Part shown: in pieces, positions 41,874 through 52,502 of the stretch
Layout of the letters: every line of letters starts with the position of its first letter
Position numbering within the stretch: the first letter of the stretch is position 1
From: Lumbricus terrestris
Lineage: Eukaryota > Annelida > Clitellata > Crassiclitellata > Lumbricidae
Assembly (NCBI GenBank): GCA_949752735.1
Contig: OX457053.1
Span: forward strand, 3,193,584-3,257,583
Length of the DNA stretch: 64,000 nt
Direction of reading: 5' to 3'
Program-made: the position numbers and the translations under genes
Notes under the pieces: generated by a model
Seen by the model: only the letters and a program-made list of their open reading frames with translations
Database searches by the model: none
What the model was told of the DNA's origin: nothing

Positions 41874-42351
41874 CAGAATGTCTTTTTCTCAATAAAACGA
41901 ATATACAAGACCTGAGTTCATTCAAAATGACTTAGGTTCGCTTTAGATGACTGCATTTCATTTGACATCTTTCAACCGTTTTCGAAAAGGAGTCAAAGAA
42001 TGACACGTGAAATCTTATGTCACGTGTGGTGGCCATGTAACGAAATCCAGAATAATAAATCGAGCACAATCCATACTAAACCACCGTGTGCATTTTATAT
42101 TGGATGAATTGAAAACCGGATGCGCGGACAGATATACAGGGTAGGCTAATGGTAATTGAGAATTAGATCTATATGACGCAACTTCTATAGCCATAAATCA
42201 CCGGCGATTTTATTGCGTCTCCAGCCTCGAAGCGACTACAAAGCCTCTTCAAAACAGGTGAGATTACATTTGAAGAATTGTTTGTTTCACATGCTTGCAG
42301 TGCTCGTGAAAAAGATGGTGCCCTGCGGTCAGTTTTCTATAGCGCTTAAGT

Positions 42352-42622
42352 GAGTGGCGTAACTAGGAACTCGGGGTCCCCTAGACAAAATATGAAGGTG
42401 GGGCCCTCTCCCTACGGTACTTATTGAATGCATTATTACTTATTAATTTACTGAAATGCTGATGTATATGAACAAGATACAAGTACAAATTACAGTAAAC
42501 TGTAAGTTCCTAACAAGGCTGAAATGACAATTATGACATGTGCGACTGAAGTTAAGTAGGCTGCTACACTCGGGGGCCCCTAGAATTTGTCTTACCCAGT
42601 CTACCCTATTGTTACGCAACTG
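42352..42622. mobile_element. hAT-like element, 271 bp
   Basis: Ends GAGTGGCGTAACTAGG and, on the other strand, CAGTTGCGTAACAATAG, with an 8-bp duplication GCTTAAGT at 42344-42351 and 42623-42630. Subterminal phrases GGGGTCCCCTAGA and GGGGGCCCCTAGAA also mirror each other. Its target is itself a decayed copy of repeat family B. Confidence 0.92.
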
Positions 42623-42631
42623 GCTTAAGTA

Positions 42632-42953
42632 GCGATCGGTGCTTGCAATTGCGAACACGGTTGCGAGATAATAGGCACAAGCAACTCTGTTGTCCGCACA
42701 ACTTGATCCTGTTCTGTTCTTGAGACCAAAAGTTTTGCTATTGGTCCTAATAATATTATAGTCTTGAAGTTTCAGGTCTTAACTGCAAATGTGGACACAG
42801 GAATGAAGGCGTAGTCGATAGCAACCTTAGTACAGGCAGAGTTACAATATTCTTTGCTTGCCAAATAGTATAAAAAACTATGTATTAATATAATTATTAT
42901 AGTCTATATAATAGCCTATATATATTTATTTATAATATTATTAGATATTATAG

Positions 42954-42991
<38 letters not shown>

Positions 42992-43674
42992 TATCTTCGT
43001 TTATTAAAACCTGAATGACAAACCGCATTCAATGAATGTATTAGACACACTTGTTTATTAATATAATAGCAGTTGCGATGAATAACGATTTATTTATCGC
43101 GCTGGTTTAAAGGCGTTCCCCGTTGTGTTTTCACTGCTGGTGATCCATCTATAGACCATAGTTTATCTAGAACAACATTATTTTGTCTATTCAGGCAACG
43201 CCGTTATTTAAAGTAAATAAAGGGCACCTATTATTATGCAATAATTGTTCATTGCAAATCAGAAACCGTTGTCAAAAGTAATCAGTTTTATTGCGCCATA
43301 ATATTATTGCACATTGCACAAGGAAACAGACGAGAGAAGCAACTGTTACAAACTAAAAATACTGAGGAGCTAGATCTAAACATGCGCTATATAAGTGAGA
43401 TTGAATAGGCGTCATAGTCAAATCTGTCGAGTTCGGGTGAAAGAAAGGCACTTCATATTATGACTGATTGATAACGCATTAAAATGACTTAAATTCATTT
43501 AAGATGACGTATGTTATACGACAGGTAAAAAACGAGGAAAGAGCTTACGAAGAAGGAACCGAATGAAGTTTATCTAACGGAAAGGATAGAAGAGAAAGAA
43601 TGAAAAGGAAGGGAAGAAAAGAAAAAATGTAAAAAGAAAGAAAGAAACTGAACGAAAGAAAAGTTTCGCCGCGA
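42632..43674. other. No recognised gene
   Basis: AT-rich sequence with a short TA tract near 42960-42990. No exon or element ends are seen. Confidence 0.5.
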
Positions 43675-45098
43675 GTAGAATATCGATACAAAAAGAATGA
43701 ATATCGATGCAAAAAGAATGAATATCGATACAAAAAGAATGAATATCGATACAAAAAGAATGAATATCGATACAAAAAGAATGAATATCGATACAAAAAG
43801 AATGAATATCGATACAAAAGAATGAATATCGATGCAAAAAGAATGAATATCGATACAAAAGGAATGAATATCGATACAAAAGAATGAATATCGATGCAAA
43901 AAGAATGAATATCGATACAAAAGAATGAATATCGATGCAAAAAGAATGAATATCGATACAAAAAGAATGAATATCGATACAAAAAGAATGAATATCGATA
44001 CAAAAAGAATGAATATCGATACAAAAGAATGAATATCGATACAAAAGAATGAATATCGATGCAAAAAGAATGAATATCGATACAAAAGGAATGAATATCG
44101 ATACAAAAGAATGAATATCGATGCAAAAAGAATGAATATCGATACAAAAGAATGAATATCGATGCAAAAAGAATGAATATCGATACAAAAAGAATGAATA
44201 TCGATACAAAAAGAATGAATATCGATACAAAAAGAATGAATATCGATACAAAAAGAATGAATATCGATACAAAAAGAATGAATATCGATACAAAAAGAAT
44301 GAATATCGATACAAAAAGAATGAATATCGATACAAAAAGAATGAATATCGATACAAAAAGAATGAATATCGATACAAAAGGAATGAATATCGATACAAAA
44401 AGAATGAATATATCGATACAAAAAGAATGAATATCGATACAACAAGAATGAATATCGATACAAAAAGAATGAATATATCGATACAAAAAGAATGAATATA
44501 TCGATACAAAAAGAATGAATATCGATACAAAAAGAATGAATATCGATACAAAAAGAATGAATATCGATACAAAAAGAATGAATATATCGAAACAAAAAAA
44601 ATGAATATCGATATAAAAGAATGAATATCGATACAAAAGAATGAATATCGATACAAAAAGAATGAATATCGATACAAAAAGAATGAATATATCGATACAA
44701 AAAAATGAATATCGATATAAAAGAATGAATATCGATACAAAAAGAATGAATATCGATGCAAAAAGAATGAATATCGATACAAAAAGAATGAATATCGATA
44801 CAAAAAGAATGAATATCGATACAAAAAGAATGAATATCGATAAAAAAGAATGAGTATCAATGCAAAAAAGAATGAATATCGATACAAAAAGAATGAATAT
44901 ATCGATACAAAAAGAATGAATATCGATACAAAAAGAATGAATATCGATACAAAAGAATGAATATCGATACAAAAAGAATGAATATCGATACAAAAGAATG
45001 AATATCGATAAAAAAGAATGAGTATCAATGCAAAAAAGAATGAATATCGATACAAAAAGAATGAATATATCGATACAAAAAGAATGAATATATCGATT
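43675..45098. repeat. 21-bp minisatellite with TATCGATA palindrome, roughly 65-70 units
   Basis: The unit is GAATGAATATCGATACAAAA plus one further A in the commonest form; 20-bp units lack one A and a few 23-bp units carry an extra TA. Some units have TATCGATG. Because 21 is a multiple of three, minus-strand frames stay open for up to 593 codons as CIDIHSF heptads; these are artefacts of the array. Each unit carries one CpG inside a ClaI-type ATCGAT and one A tract. Confidence 0.98.
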
Positions 45099-45691
45099 AC
45101 CGTGATCCGCCAATCCGAGAATATGGCGACTCTCCAAAATGATAATCTGCTCGCTAAGGCGATTTTCCGACACCGCTGCCACAATAACGCTTAGAGAACT
45201 TACAGGTCTCTTCGACCGCAGGCAAATGTCAAATGCAAAACTCTTCGTCATAGGCTTCTGCTGCCTTCGTGAGCAAAGGCAGAACCGAATCAGACCACTT
45301 AGCGCCGCCGCCGCCTTCGACTCCACTCGTTAAATGATTGATTTAAAATTCTCCTTCACTTGACTGGTCATGCCGAACTGAATACATTTGCCTGACTGCA
45401 TGACTACAGACGGGAAGGGAGGGGCGTCTTACTTACCGATCACAGGCTACAGGTATAATTATTATCAAATGATGGTCACGTTCAGGGTAGGCTATGTACA
45501 CATGCATAGTATACACTATACAGTATACACTATACAATATACGCACATGCAGATGGATTAGCACCTCGTAGGTATCCAGCCGAAGTAGTTGATTGTTAAA
45601 GGTCTATACAACTCTTCAAAGCATAACGCTCTGTTTTTTAAAAGACAATTGGTGGCATTTACTACCCGCAGACGATTGTTGTCGACGTTTA
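45099..45691. other. Flank of minisatellite, no recognised gene
   Basis: A minus-strand frame entering the array from 45326 starts MESKAAAALSGLIRFCL and continues about 75 ordinary-looking residues before the repeat. It matches no family I know and has no supporting splice pattern. Several ATACACTATACA repeats lie at 45509-45545. Confidence 0.4.
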
Positions 45692-45696
45692 CGGTG

Positions 45697-46731
45697 TGTA
45701 GCGGTTGAATGCTTCTTGCCAAACAAAACCTATTAAACAATGCTATGTATAATGATTAATGTAGGTAAGAATTAAGCTAGACAATATGTGGCGTATTGTA
45801 GATTATAATTAATATTACTTGTGGCATTAAGTTAGATAATAATAATAGCGCTACAACAATTCTTGAACATGCGCTACAACAATTGACTCAACATTACTGA
45901 GCGGCGGAAAGCAGCGTTAACGAAAGCAGACGACAGGCAGTCATCGATGGAGCTGAGCAAGGCGATGGTCGAAAAGATATTTCGAACGATGGCGTCTGTC
46001 GGCAAATACGGAGCCAGTCGTTGGTAATTCGAATATCTGGAACTTGATTTATGGGTGTGGAAAGCGACACGTTGTCGACTTGTCCCACTGTCGAACTTTG
46101 AGACGTTTGAAGCGAAGTTCCGAGGCGAAGCGAGTGAACTGTGCAAAGCAGTGTGACTCTTGGCGACGATTTGCGAATCGGTCGAACGTTGAAGTTGGGA
46201 TCGAACTCTGAAGCGATCCGTGGTGAAACATTTGCAGCAAGACGAGGAGGAAGAATCGGTTGAGCGACGGGTGAATTCCTATGCTCGACGAAATCCGAGG
46301 AAAAAGGAGAAACACGCTGGGTTACTGTTTCGAGCTACAGTACCCATCGACCAAGCAACAACCGAGGAAACTGGACTGACGGCAAGTGAGAAGATCGCGA
46401 CCTTCTTCAACTTTCCCTTCAACCCATTCCCTGCGGAAGTTGAAAAGCATTTCTACATCCACCAGAAAGGACGATGTGGAAAGATAAGAAATATACATAA
46501 TATTATTAATTTAAATAATACGCCACAAATAGGTAGATAAGATTCTTTTTCTTGAATTGCATTTATTGACTGAAGTGTTATTTTATATTATATCTTTATA
46601 TGAATCACAGTCTCATTTGTTCTAGGTCGTAGGTTGCTATTATACCATTATTCGCCCAACAGCCTCTGAGCATAAAGTTCACCTTTCAATATTCTAGACT
46701 TAATAAATCCAGAATATAGGGGGTAGTGACA
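45697..46731 (+). repeat. 5' long terminal repeat
   Basis: Starts TGTAGCGG and ends AGTGACA. AATAAA near 46702 is a candidate polyadenylation signal close to the 3' end. A TGGGTGCCCACGCCGGGATA sequence starts about five bases downstream and is the likely primer-binding region; the tRNA was not identified. I saw no difference from the 3' copy by eye. Confidence 0.93.
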
Positions 46732-47044
46732 ATAGTGGGTGCCCACGCCGGGATATTTTAGACAGTTAAAAATGTCATTTGAGTATTGTTATAGTGGCAA
46801 ACTTTGAACAATTGTTGCTAGTGATTATTAGAGAGACAATTTGAACTGATTGGCATCTGAGTTGAAGTAGTAGATTGCTTATTGAAAAGTACACAATAGG
46901 TTGTGTAAACTTTTAGATTTTAGCTTTTGTGGAACTGAATTTCTCTTTGTAGAATTGAACAATTTCTATCTGTTAGAAATTTATATAGTGCACGTTGTAG
47001 CCTATATTTGTAACAAGTGAAAAATCATAAGTAAGACAGTAAGC

Positions 47045-49954
47045 ATGTCTGTTACTGATTTCGAAGCCTGGTTGGAAATTGCCAAACAGATGAACATGGA
47101 GGGAGATGAGATGAGAGCCTTCATAAAAGAGAGACAGGCGGAACTAAGGCAAGAGAGAGTAATTGAGAGGGAGATTGCTAAAGAGGCGAAGCTAGCTGAA
47201 GCTGAATTAAAGAAAATTGAGATAGAAGCAGCAGCAGAAACGAGAAAAGCCGAAGCAGAAGCAGCAACGAGAAAAGCTGAAATAGAAACAAGAAAAGCTG
47301 AAACAGAGGCTGCAATGCAAGCAAAGAAGGCTGAAGTGGAATTGGAAACAATCAGGAGTGCTGAAGCAGAAGCCAGATTGAATCGTGAAGCAGCTGAGAC
47401 AGAAGCGAGAGAAAATCGCTTGGCAACAGAAGCCAGAGAGCAGCGCGAACACCAGTTAGAAATAAAGAGACTTGAAGCACAAGTGAGAATGCGTGAAATT
47501 GATTCAAGAGGGGAGCAGAACCGAGAGCACGATAATGACTACATGAGGATCGGTGATGGTCAACAACAGGGAGACCACCGAGAAAGCAACAAAGGAATTA
47601 GAAATATCAAATTTCCTATTTTCAACGAATCAAAGGATTGTTTAGATGCCTACTTGTTGAGATTCGAGCGAACATGTGTGGCTTATGAAATCAGAAAGGA
47701 AGTTTGGTCATTAACGTTAGCGAGACATTTGGAAGGCAGAGCACTGGAAGTATACCAAAGGTTGTCTGCAGATGAGGTGCAAGATTACGAGTGTTTGAAG
47801 ACTCAGCTTTTGAAGAGATTTCAACTGACTGAAGGTGGTTATCGAAACAAGTTCAAAACCAGTAAAATGGAATCAGGAGAGACACCTTCTAGTTTTGTGC
47901 ATAGATTGAGAAGGTATATGCAACAGTGGTTAGCACAAGCGGGATTTGAGAGAACTTATGAAGGAGTGGAAGATCTCTTGTTGAAAGACCAGTTTTACCT
48001 GACATGCAGTACTGAACTTCGTATGTTTATAAAAGAGAAAGGTAAAATGAGTTTGAAGGACATGTTGGTTTGTGCGGAATCACACATTGAAGCACACGGT
48101 TACAAATACAGCGAGCAGTCTGCAAAATCAGACGTGAAATTCCATGGTGACAGGTTGAACGGTAGACCGTTTGAACACAGACCCAAGGAACAGTCTGGGT
48201 ACAACCTGAACAGGAGTAGAAGCGATGTGAAGATTAATCAGGGTACACATCAAAACCGAGGGTTCAGCAGGGAAAGAGAAGGTGCAACCGGACATAAGAT
48301 TACTTGTTTTTTCTGTGGAGAATATAATCACAAGGCAGTTTCCTGTCCACATAAAAACAGGGGTACATTTAAACACACTGCAGCAGCAGTGCAAATATTT
48401 GAGAATCGAGCACACCGGAGTATGCAAGAAAGTGAAATGCAGAGAATAGGTGATGTTGTTGGAAAAGAACAAGGTGAACACACCAGAATGCCACCTACAC
48501 ATATGCACATGGCAGCCAGTGTCATGATGACAAGAGCCGGTGATGAGTGTATCAGTCTAGAGGATGAAAGTGAGCATCAAGTAACAGTTAATGGGAACAA
48601 CAATGTAAAATGCATGTACGACACAGGCGCAACCTGTTGTATTGTGAAGCGATCATTGATAAATGACGAATCATTAACTGGAGAGGAAACATATTGTATG
48701 TTAGGGGATGGAAGCGTGAAACGCTTTCCCTTAGCCAAAATACATTTAGAGAGTGAACAATTTAATGGCGAAGTGCAAGCCATGGTAATGGAGCAACCGG
48801 TGAAACCAGTGATAATCGGGAAAATCAAAGGATTGAAATTCATGGTTAAAAATGAGAGAACCGAGAATGCAACAAATGATAAACCGAAAGAAACTTGTGA
48901 GAATAATACTGAAATGAAGAACAAAGGAATATTAACAAGAAGAACAGAACATGAGAAACCTTTTCATGTGAAGAAACCAGTTAGGTTCACTGATGATGTA
49001 ACAAAAGATAAAGATGATACAGATAACAGGAAGCCAAGTTTTAACAAAACGATGAAGAAGAACTTCAGAGATAAACCATTGAGATTGGTAGAAACGCATA
49101 ATAAATATTTAATCACAGGTGGAAGATGTGAATTGAATAATAGTCGTGTAAATCAGAATAAATGTTGGAAGCAAAAAGTAGACTGGAGAAATGGTGAGAA
49201 TAGGGATAAGTTTAATGAGACCCAGTCTAGAAGATCCAATGAGTGGATGTATGGAAGATACAAAGAGAATCCAAATGTGGATAGGAGAAATACAAAGTGG
49301 AACCTGAGTGACACAAACAGGTGTAACTGGAAAAACTATAGACATGTGATGAGAGAATCTAGTAGTGATTATGGAGTTAGGTATGAGAAATCTAGTGATT
49401 TAAATTGGAGATTTAGAAGTGGAAGAGATGAGAATAGAAGTCGTGGAAACCATTGGAATAGTAGACCATGGTACAGAAGAGAACAAGGGAATAATTCTGG
49501 AGGAAGACAGAATGAAAATTGTAGAGGATACAATGAAGTGAATAAATGGAAAAGTAGGTTATGGAATGACAGAGAATGGTCATGTCCTAACAGTAATATT
49601 GAAAAGTGGAAAAGTAGTGAAGACTACAAGAGAGAATGTGGAGAAATGCAAGATGTCGAGACAGTGGCATGCATTTCGGCAGTTGTACATGATGGAAAAG
49701 TAGGAGAAAATGAAGAAGAAGAGATACTGGACTCGTATGTCAGTAAACAAAATGAAACAGAAGATGTTAAGTGGAAAACTGATGTTGATGCAGATGCATT
49801 GAGTGTTGAAGAGGAACACACAGATGAACTAGAAACAAAAAAGGGCATAACGTTGAATTTGTACAAGAAGGTGAAAAGAGATCCCGGTAGAATATTAGAT
49901 GTAGAAAGGAGGAACTATCAAAGCAGGGGAAAAGATGCTGCAGATAGAAGCTGA
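47045..49954 (+). CDS. Gag-protease polyprotein of the LTR retrotransposon, 969 residues
   Basis: This is the structural protein of the retroelement, expected to form cytoplasmic particles, with a protease to process it. Residues about 10-160 are an alpha-helical, lysine/glutamate/alanine-rich region. About 190-370 is a capsid-like region whose second half (KRFQLTEGGYRNKF, then SFVHRLRRYMQQWL) resembles the SCAN/Gmr1-type gag fold. A CCHC zinc knuckle CFFCGEYNHKAVSC is at about 420, and the aspartic protease motif DTGATCCIV near 526. After about residue 620 comes an unusual 350-residue tail rich in Asn, Arg, Lys and Trp, ending acidic. In normal Gypsy elements reverse transcriptase follows the protease; here the frame simply stops. 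The ATG at 47045 is the first codon of the frame, 313 bases after the LTR. Confidence 0.9.
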   Translation: MSVTDFEAWLEIAKQMNMEGDEMRAFIKERQAELRQERVIEREIAKEAKLAEAELKKIEIEAAAETRKAEAEAATRKAEIETRKAETEAAMQAKKAEVELETIRSAEAEARLNREAAETEARENRLATEAREQREHQLEIKRLEAQVRMREIDSRGEQNREHDNDYMRIGDGQQQGDHRESNKGIRNIKFPIFNESKDCLDAYLLRFERTCVAYEIRKEVWSLTLARHLEGRALEVYQRLSADEVQDYECLKTQLLKRFQLTEGGYRNKFKTSKMESGETPSSFVHRLRRYMQQWLAQAGFERTYEGVEDLLLKDQFYLTCSTELRMFIKEKGKMSLKDMLVCAESHIEAHGYKYSEQSAKSDVKFHGDRLNGRPFEHRPKEQSGYNLNRSRSDVKINQGTHQNRGFSREREGATGHKITCFFCGEYNHKAVSCPHKNRGTFKHTAAAVQIFENRAHRSMQESEMQRIGDVVGKEQGEHTRMPPTHMHMAASVMMTRAGDECISLEDESEHQVTVNGNNNVKCMYDTGATCCIVKRSLINDESLTGEETYCMLGDGSVKRFPLAKIHLESEQFNGEVQAMVMEQPVKPVIIGKIKGLKFMVKNERTENATNDKPKETCENNTEMKNKGILTRRTEHEKPFHVKKPVRFTDDVTKDKDDTDNRKPSFNKTMKKNFRDKPLRLVETHNKYLITGGRCELNNSRVNQNKCWKQKVDWRNGENRDKFNETQSRRSNEWMYGRYKENPNVDRRNTKWNLSDTNRCNWKNYRHVMRESSSDYGVRYEKSSDLNWRFRSGRDENRSRGNHWNSRPWYRREQGNNSGGRQNENCRGYNEVNKWKSRLWNDREWSCPNSNIEKWKSSEDYKRECGEMQDVETVACISAVVHDGKVGENEEEEILDSYVSKQNETEDVKWKTDVDADALSVEEEHTDELETKKGITLNLYKKVKRDPGRILDVERRNYQSRGKDAADRS

Positions 49955-50424
49955 CAGTAGCTTGTGGAGAATATATAATCAAGAGTGAGTGTAAATAGAA
50001 TACAGTATGAGATAAGTGAAGTTGAGTTGCTTATTTTAAGTAGTTCAGTGAGTTATGTTAAGTGGTAAGGTGAATTTTAGGATCAAGTGAGGTAGTAGTA
50101 AAATTATTGTAGTTGTGTAGTAGTTAAGCACTAAAGTGAAATTGAGGTGAATATAGTATCTGAGTGTGATGTTGAGTCACTTAGATAATTAGAAAACAGT
50201 TGAGTGACGAGAAAGTAGTTAAGAAGAAGTACTAGGTCCAGTGAGCAAAGTACTATTGTTGCCTAGTTAAGATAATGAGATATTCGTGAAATGACAAAGG
50301 TCATTCATTGTGAGAACTAGGATGGATGAATGCCATGTGTTGAGAAGATAACACATATATAATAACTTTAAGTTAATAATAATAGTGAGTTAAGTGAGTC
50401 GAGGCATTATGAAATACATTTGGA
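49955..50424 (+). other. Noncoding spacer inside the LTR element
   Basis: AG/T-rich sequence with repeated AAGTGA and TTAAGT phrases and no open frame. It sits where the protease-to-reverse-transcriptase coding region would be. Confidence 0.75.
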
Positions 50425-51303
50425 TTGATTAACAGTGCGTCCAGTTATAACCGATTAATTAGGAAGATTCTTCACGGAACAGAAAATCTTGAAAGTTATG
50501 TCGACGATATACTAGCGCATAATAAAGGATGGAGAGAACACTTGAAGACATTGGAGATATTTTTCGAAAGAGTCAGACAAGCGAATTTGACATTGAAGCC
50601 AAAGAAGTGTTCTATAGGATATGAAAAGATTGACTTTTTGGGACATACATTGAACAAGGATGACATAAGTCCAAAGGATAAATCAGTTGATAAAATAGTA
50701 GACATGCCACGTCCAAAGACAAAGAAACAAGTCAGGAGTTTTCTTGGAGCGATAAACTATTATCGTAAGTTCATACCACACTGTGCAGAGATCATGGCAC
50801 CGTTGAGTGATCTGACAAAGAAGATGGCACCTGGAGTAGTTGAATGGAACGAAGAACTGGAAGCTAGTTTTACGATGTTGAAGAGTGAATTGGCAAAGGA
50901 ACCAATTCTGAAACTACCAAACCTTGAGAAAGAGTTTATTCTTCAGACGGATGCAAGTGGAAACGGAGTAGGATGTGTAATAATGCAGCAGTACGAGGGG
51001 ATCAATCATCCTATAGCGTATGCCAGCAGGAAACTTGTGGAACGTGAGAGAAGGTACTCAGTGGAGGAGAGGGAATGCTTATCGATCATGTGGGGAGTTA
51101 GTAGGTTCGATCGATACCTTTGTGGAAAGAAATTCATAATCGAGACAGATCATTGCGGATTGCAATACATGAGAGAGAATAGGATGAAAAATGCAAGGGT
51201 GATGAGATGGAGTTTGGCCCTCCAAAATTATTCTTTTAGCATAAGATACATCAAGGGGTCCAACAATGTCATGTCCGACTACCTGAGTAGAGGATTAGAG
51301 TAG
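50425..51303 (+). pseudogene. Pol remnant: end of reverse transcriptase plus RNase H, no integrase
   Basis: A 292-codon open frame begins just before the catalytic YVDDILAHNKGWREHL motif, continues through KPKKCSIGYEKIDFLGHTLN, the thumb/connection SFLGAINYYRKFIPHC, the RNase H start FILQTDASGNGVGCVIMQQY and EERECLSIMWGVSRFDRYLC, then ends ALQNYSFSIRYIKGSNNVMS with DYLSR. The upstream two thirds of reverse transcriptase, including the first catalytic aspartate, are absent, and integrase does not follow. The frame itself is intact. Its own initiation is unclear. Confidence 0.93.
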
Positions 51304-51462
51304 AGTAGGATGTAATAAGGTAGATGTATAGTTGTAAATAAGTAAGTGAAGTATAGTAGTTATGCATGATATCTAAAGTAAGTTAAAGAAGTTTATTAGG
51401 TTAGTTTGTCAAGTAGGTGAGTTTGATAAAGCCTGTAAACAGACTTTTGAAGGAGGGGCATT

Positions 51463-52497
51463 TGTAGCGGTTGAATGCTTCTTGCCAAACAAAACCTATT
51501 AAACAATGCTATGTATAATGATTAATGTAGGTAAGAATTAAGCTAGACAATATGTGGCGTATTGTAGATTATAATTAATATTACTTGTGGCATTAAGTTA
51601 GATAATAATAATAGCGCTACAACAATTCTTGAACATGCGCTACAACAATTGACTCAACATTACTGAGCGGCGGAAAGCAGCGTTAACGAAAGCAGACGAC
51701 AGGCAGTCATCGATGGAGCTGAGCAAGGCGATGGTCGAAAAGATATTTCGAACGATGGCGTCTGTCGGCAAATACGGAGCCAGTCGTTGGTAATTCGAAT
51801 ATCTGGAACTTGATTTATGGGTGTGGAAAGCGACACGTTGTCGACTTGTCCCACTGTCGAACTTTGAGACGTTTGAAGCGAAGTTCCGAGGCGAAGCGAG
51901 TGAACTGTGCAAAGCAGTGTGACTCTTGGCGACGATTTGCGAATCGGTCGAACGTTGAAGTTGGGATCGAACTCTGAAGCGATCCGTGGTGAAACATTTG
52001 CAGCAAGACGAGGAGGAAGAATCGGTTGAGCGACGGGTGAATTCCTATGCTCGACGAAATCCGAGGAAAAAGGAGAAACACGCTGGGTTACTGTTTCGAG
52101 CTACAGTACCCATCGACCAAGCAACAACCGAGGAAACTGGACTGACGGCAAGTGAGAAGATCGCGACCTTCTTCAACTTTCCCTTCAACCCATTCCCTGC
52201 GGAAGTTGAAAAGCATTTCTACATCCACCAGAAAGGACGATGTGGAAAGATAAGAAATATACATAATATTATTAATTTAAATAATACGCCACAAATAGGT
52301 AGATAAGATTCTTTTTCTTGAATTGCATTTATTGACTGAAGTGTTATTTTATATTATATCTTTATATGAATCACAGTCTCATTTGTTCTAGGTCGTAGGT
52401 TGCTATTATACCATTATTCGCCCAACAGCCTCTGAGCATAAAGTTCACCTTTCAATATTCTAGACTTAATAAATCCAGAATATAGGGGGTAGTGACA
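51463..52497 (+). repeat. 3' long terminal repeat
   Basis: Matches 45697-46731 at every position I compared, offset 5,766. The purine tract GAAGGAGGGG at 51449-51458 precedes it. Confidence 0.95.
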
Positions 52498-52502
52498 CGG
52501 TG

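Larger units (their letters stand above)
45692..52502 (+). mobile_element. Gypsy-type LTR retrotransposon, internally deleted, young
   Basis: Two direct long terminal repeats of 1,035 bp (45697-46731 and 51463-52497) start TGTAGCGG and are flanked by a perfect 5-bp duplication CGGTG at 45692-45696 and 52498-52502. The interior holds an intact 969-codon gag-protease frame, a noncoding gap, a pol remnant, and a purine tract GAAGGAGGGG just before the 3' repeat. Most of reverse transcriptase and all of integrase are missing, so it cannot move unaided. The apparent identity of the repeats implies recent insertion. Confidence 0.95.

Noticed and set aside
43675..45098. CRISPR-like regular repeat
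   Set aside because: There are no unique spacers: the whole 21-bp unit is the repeat, and the genome is eukaryotic.
43545..45326. 593-codon minus-strand frame and two overlapping long frames
   Set aside because: They are translations of the 21-bp minisatellite; any 21-bp repeat without stops stays open in that frame. No start context, splice or family support.
45139..45333. Host exon upstream of the 21-bp array
   Set aside because: A 60-residue ordinary-looking frame exists on each strand, with no splice pattern or recognisable family.
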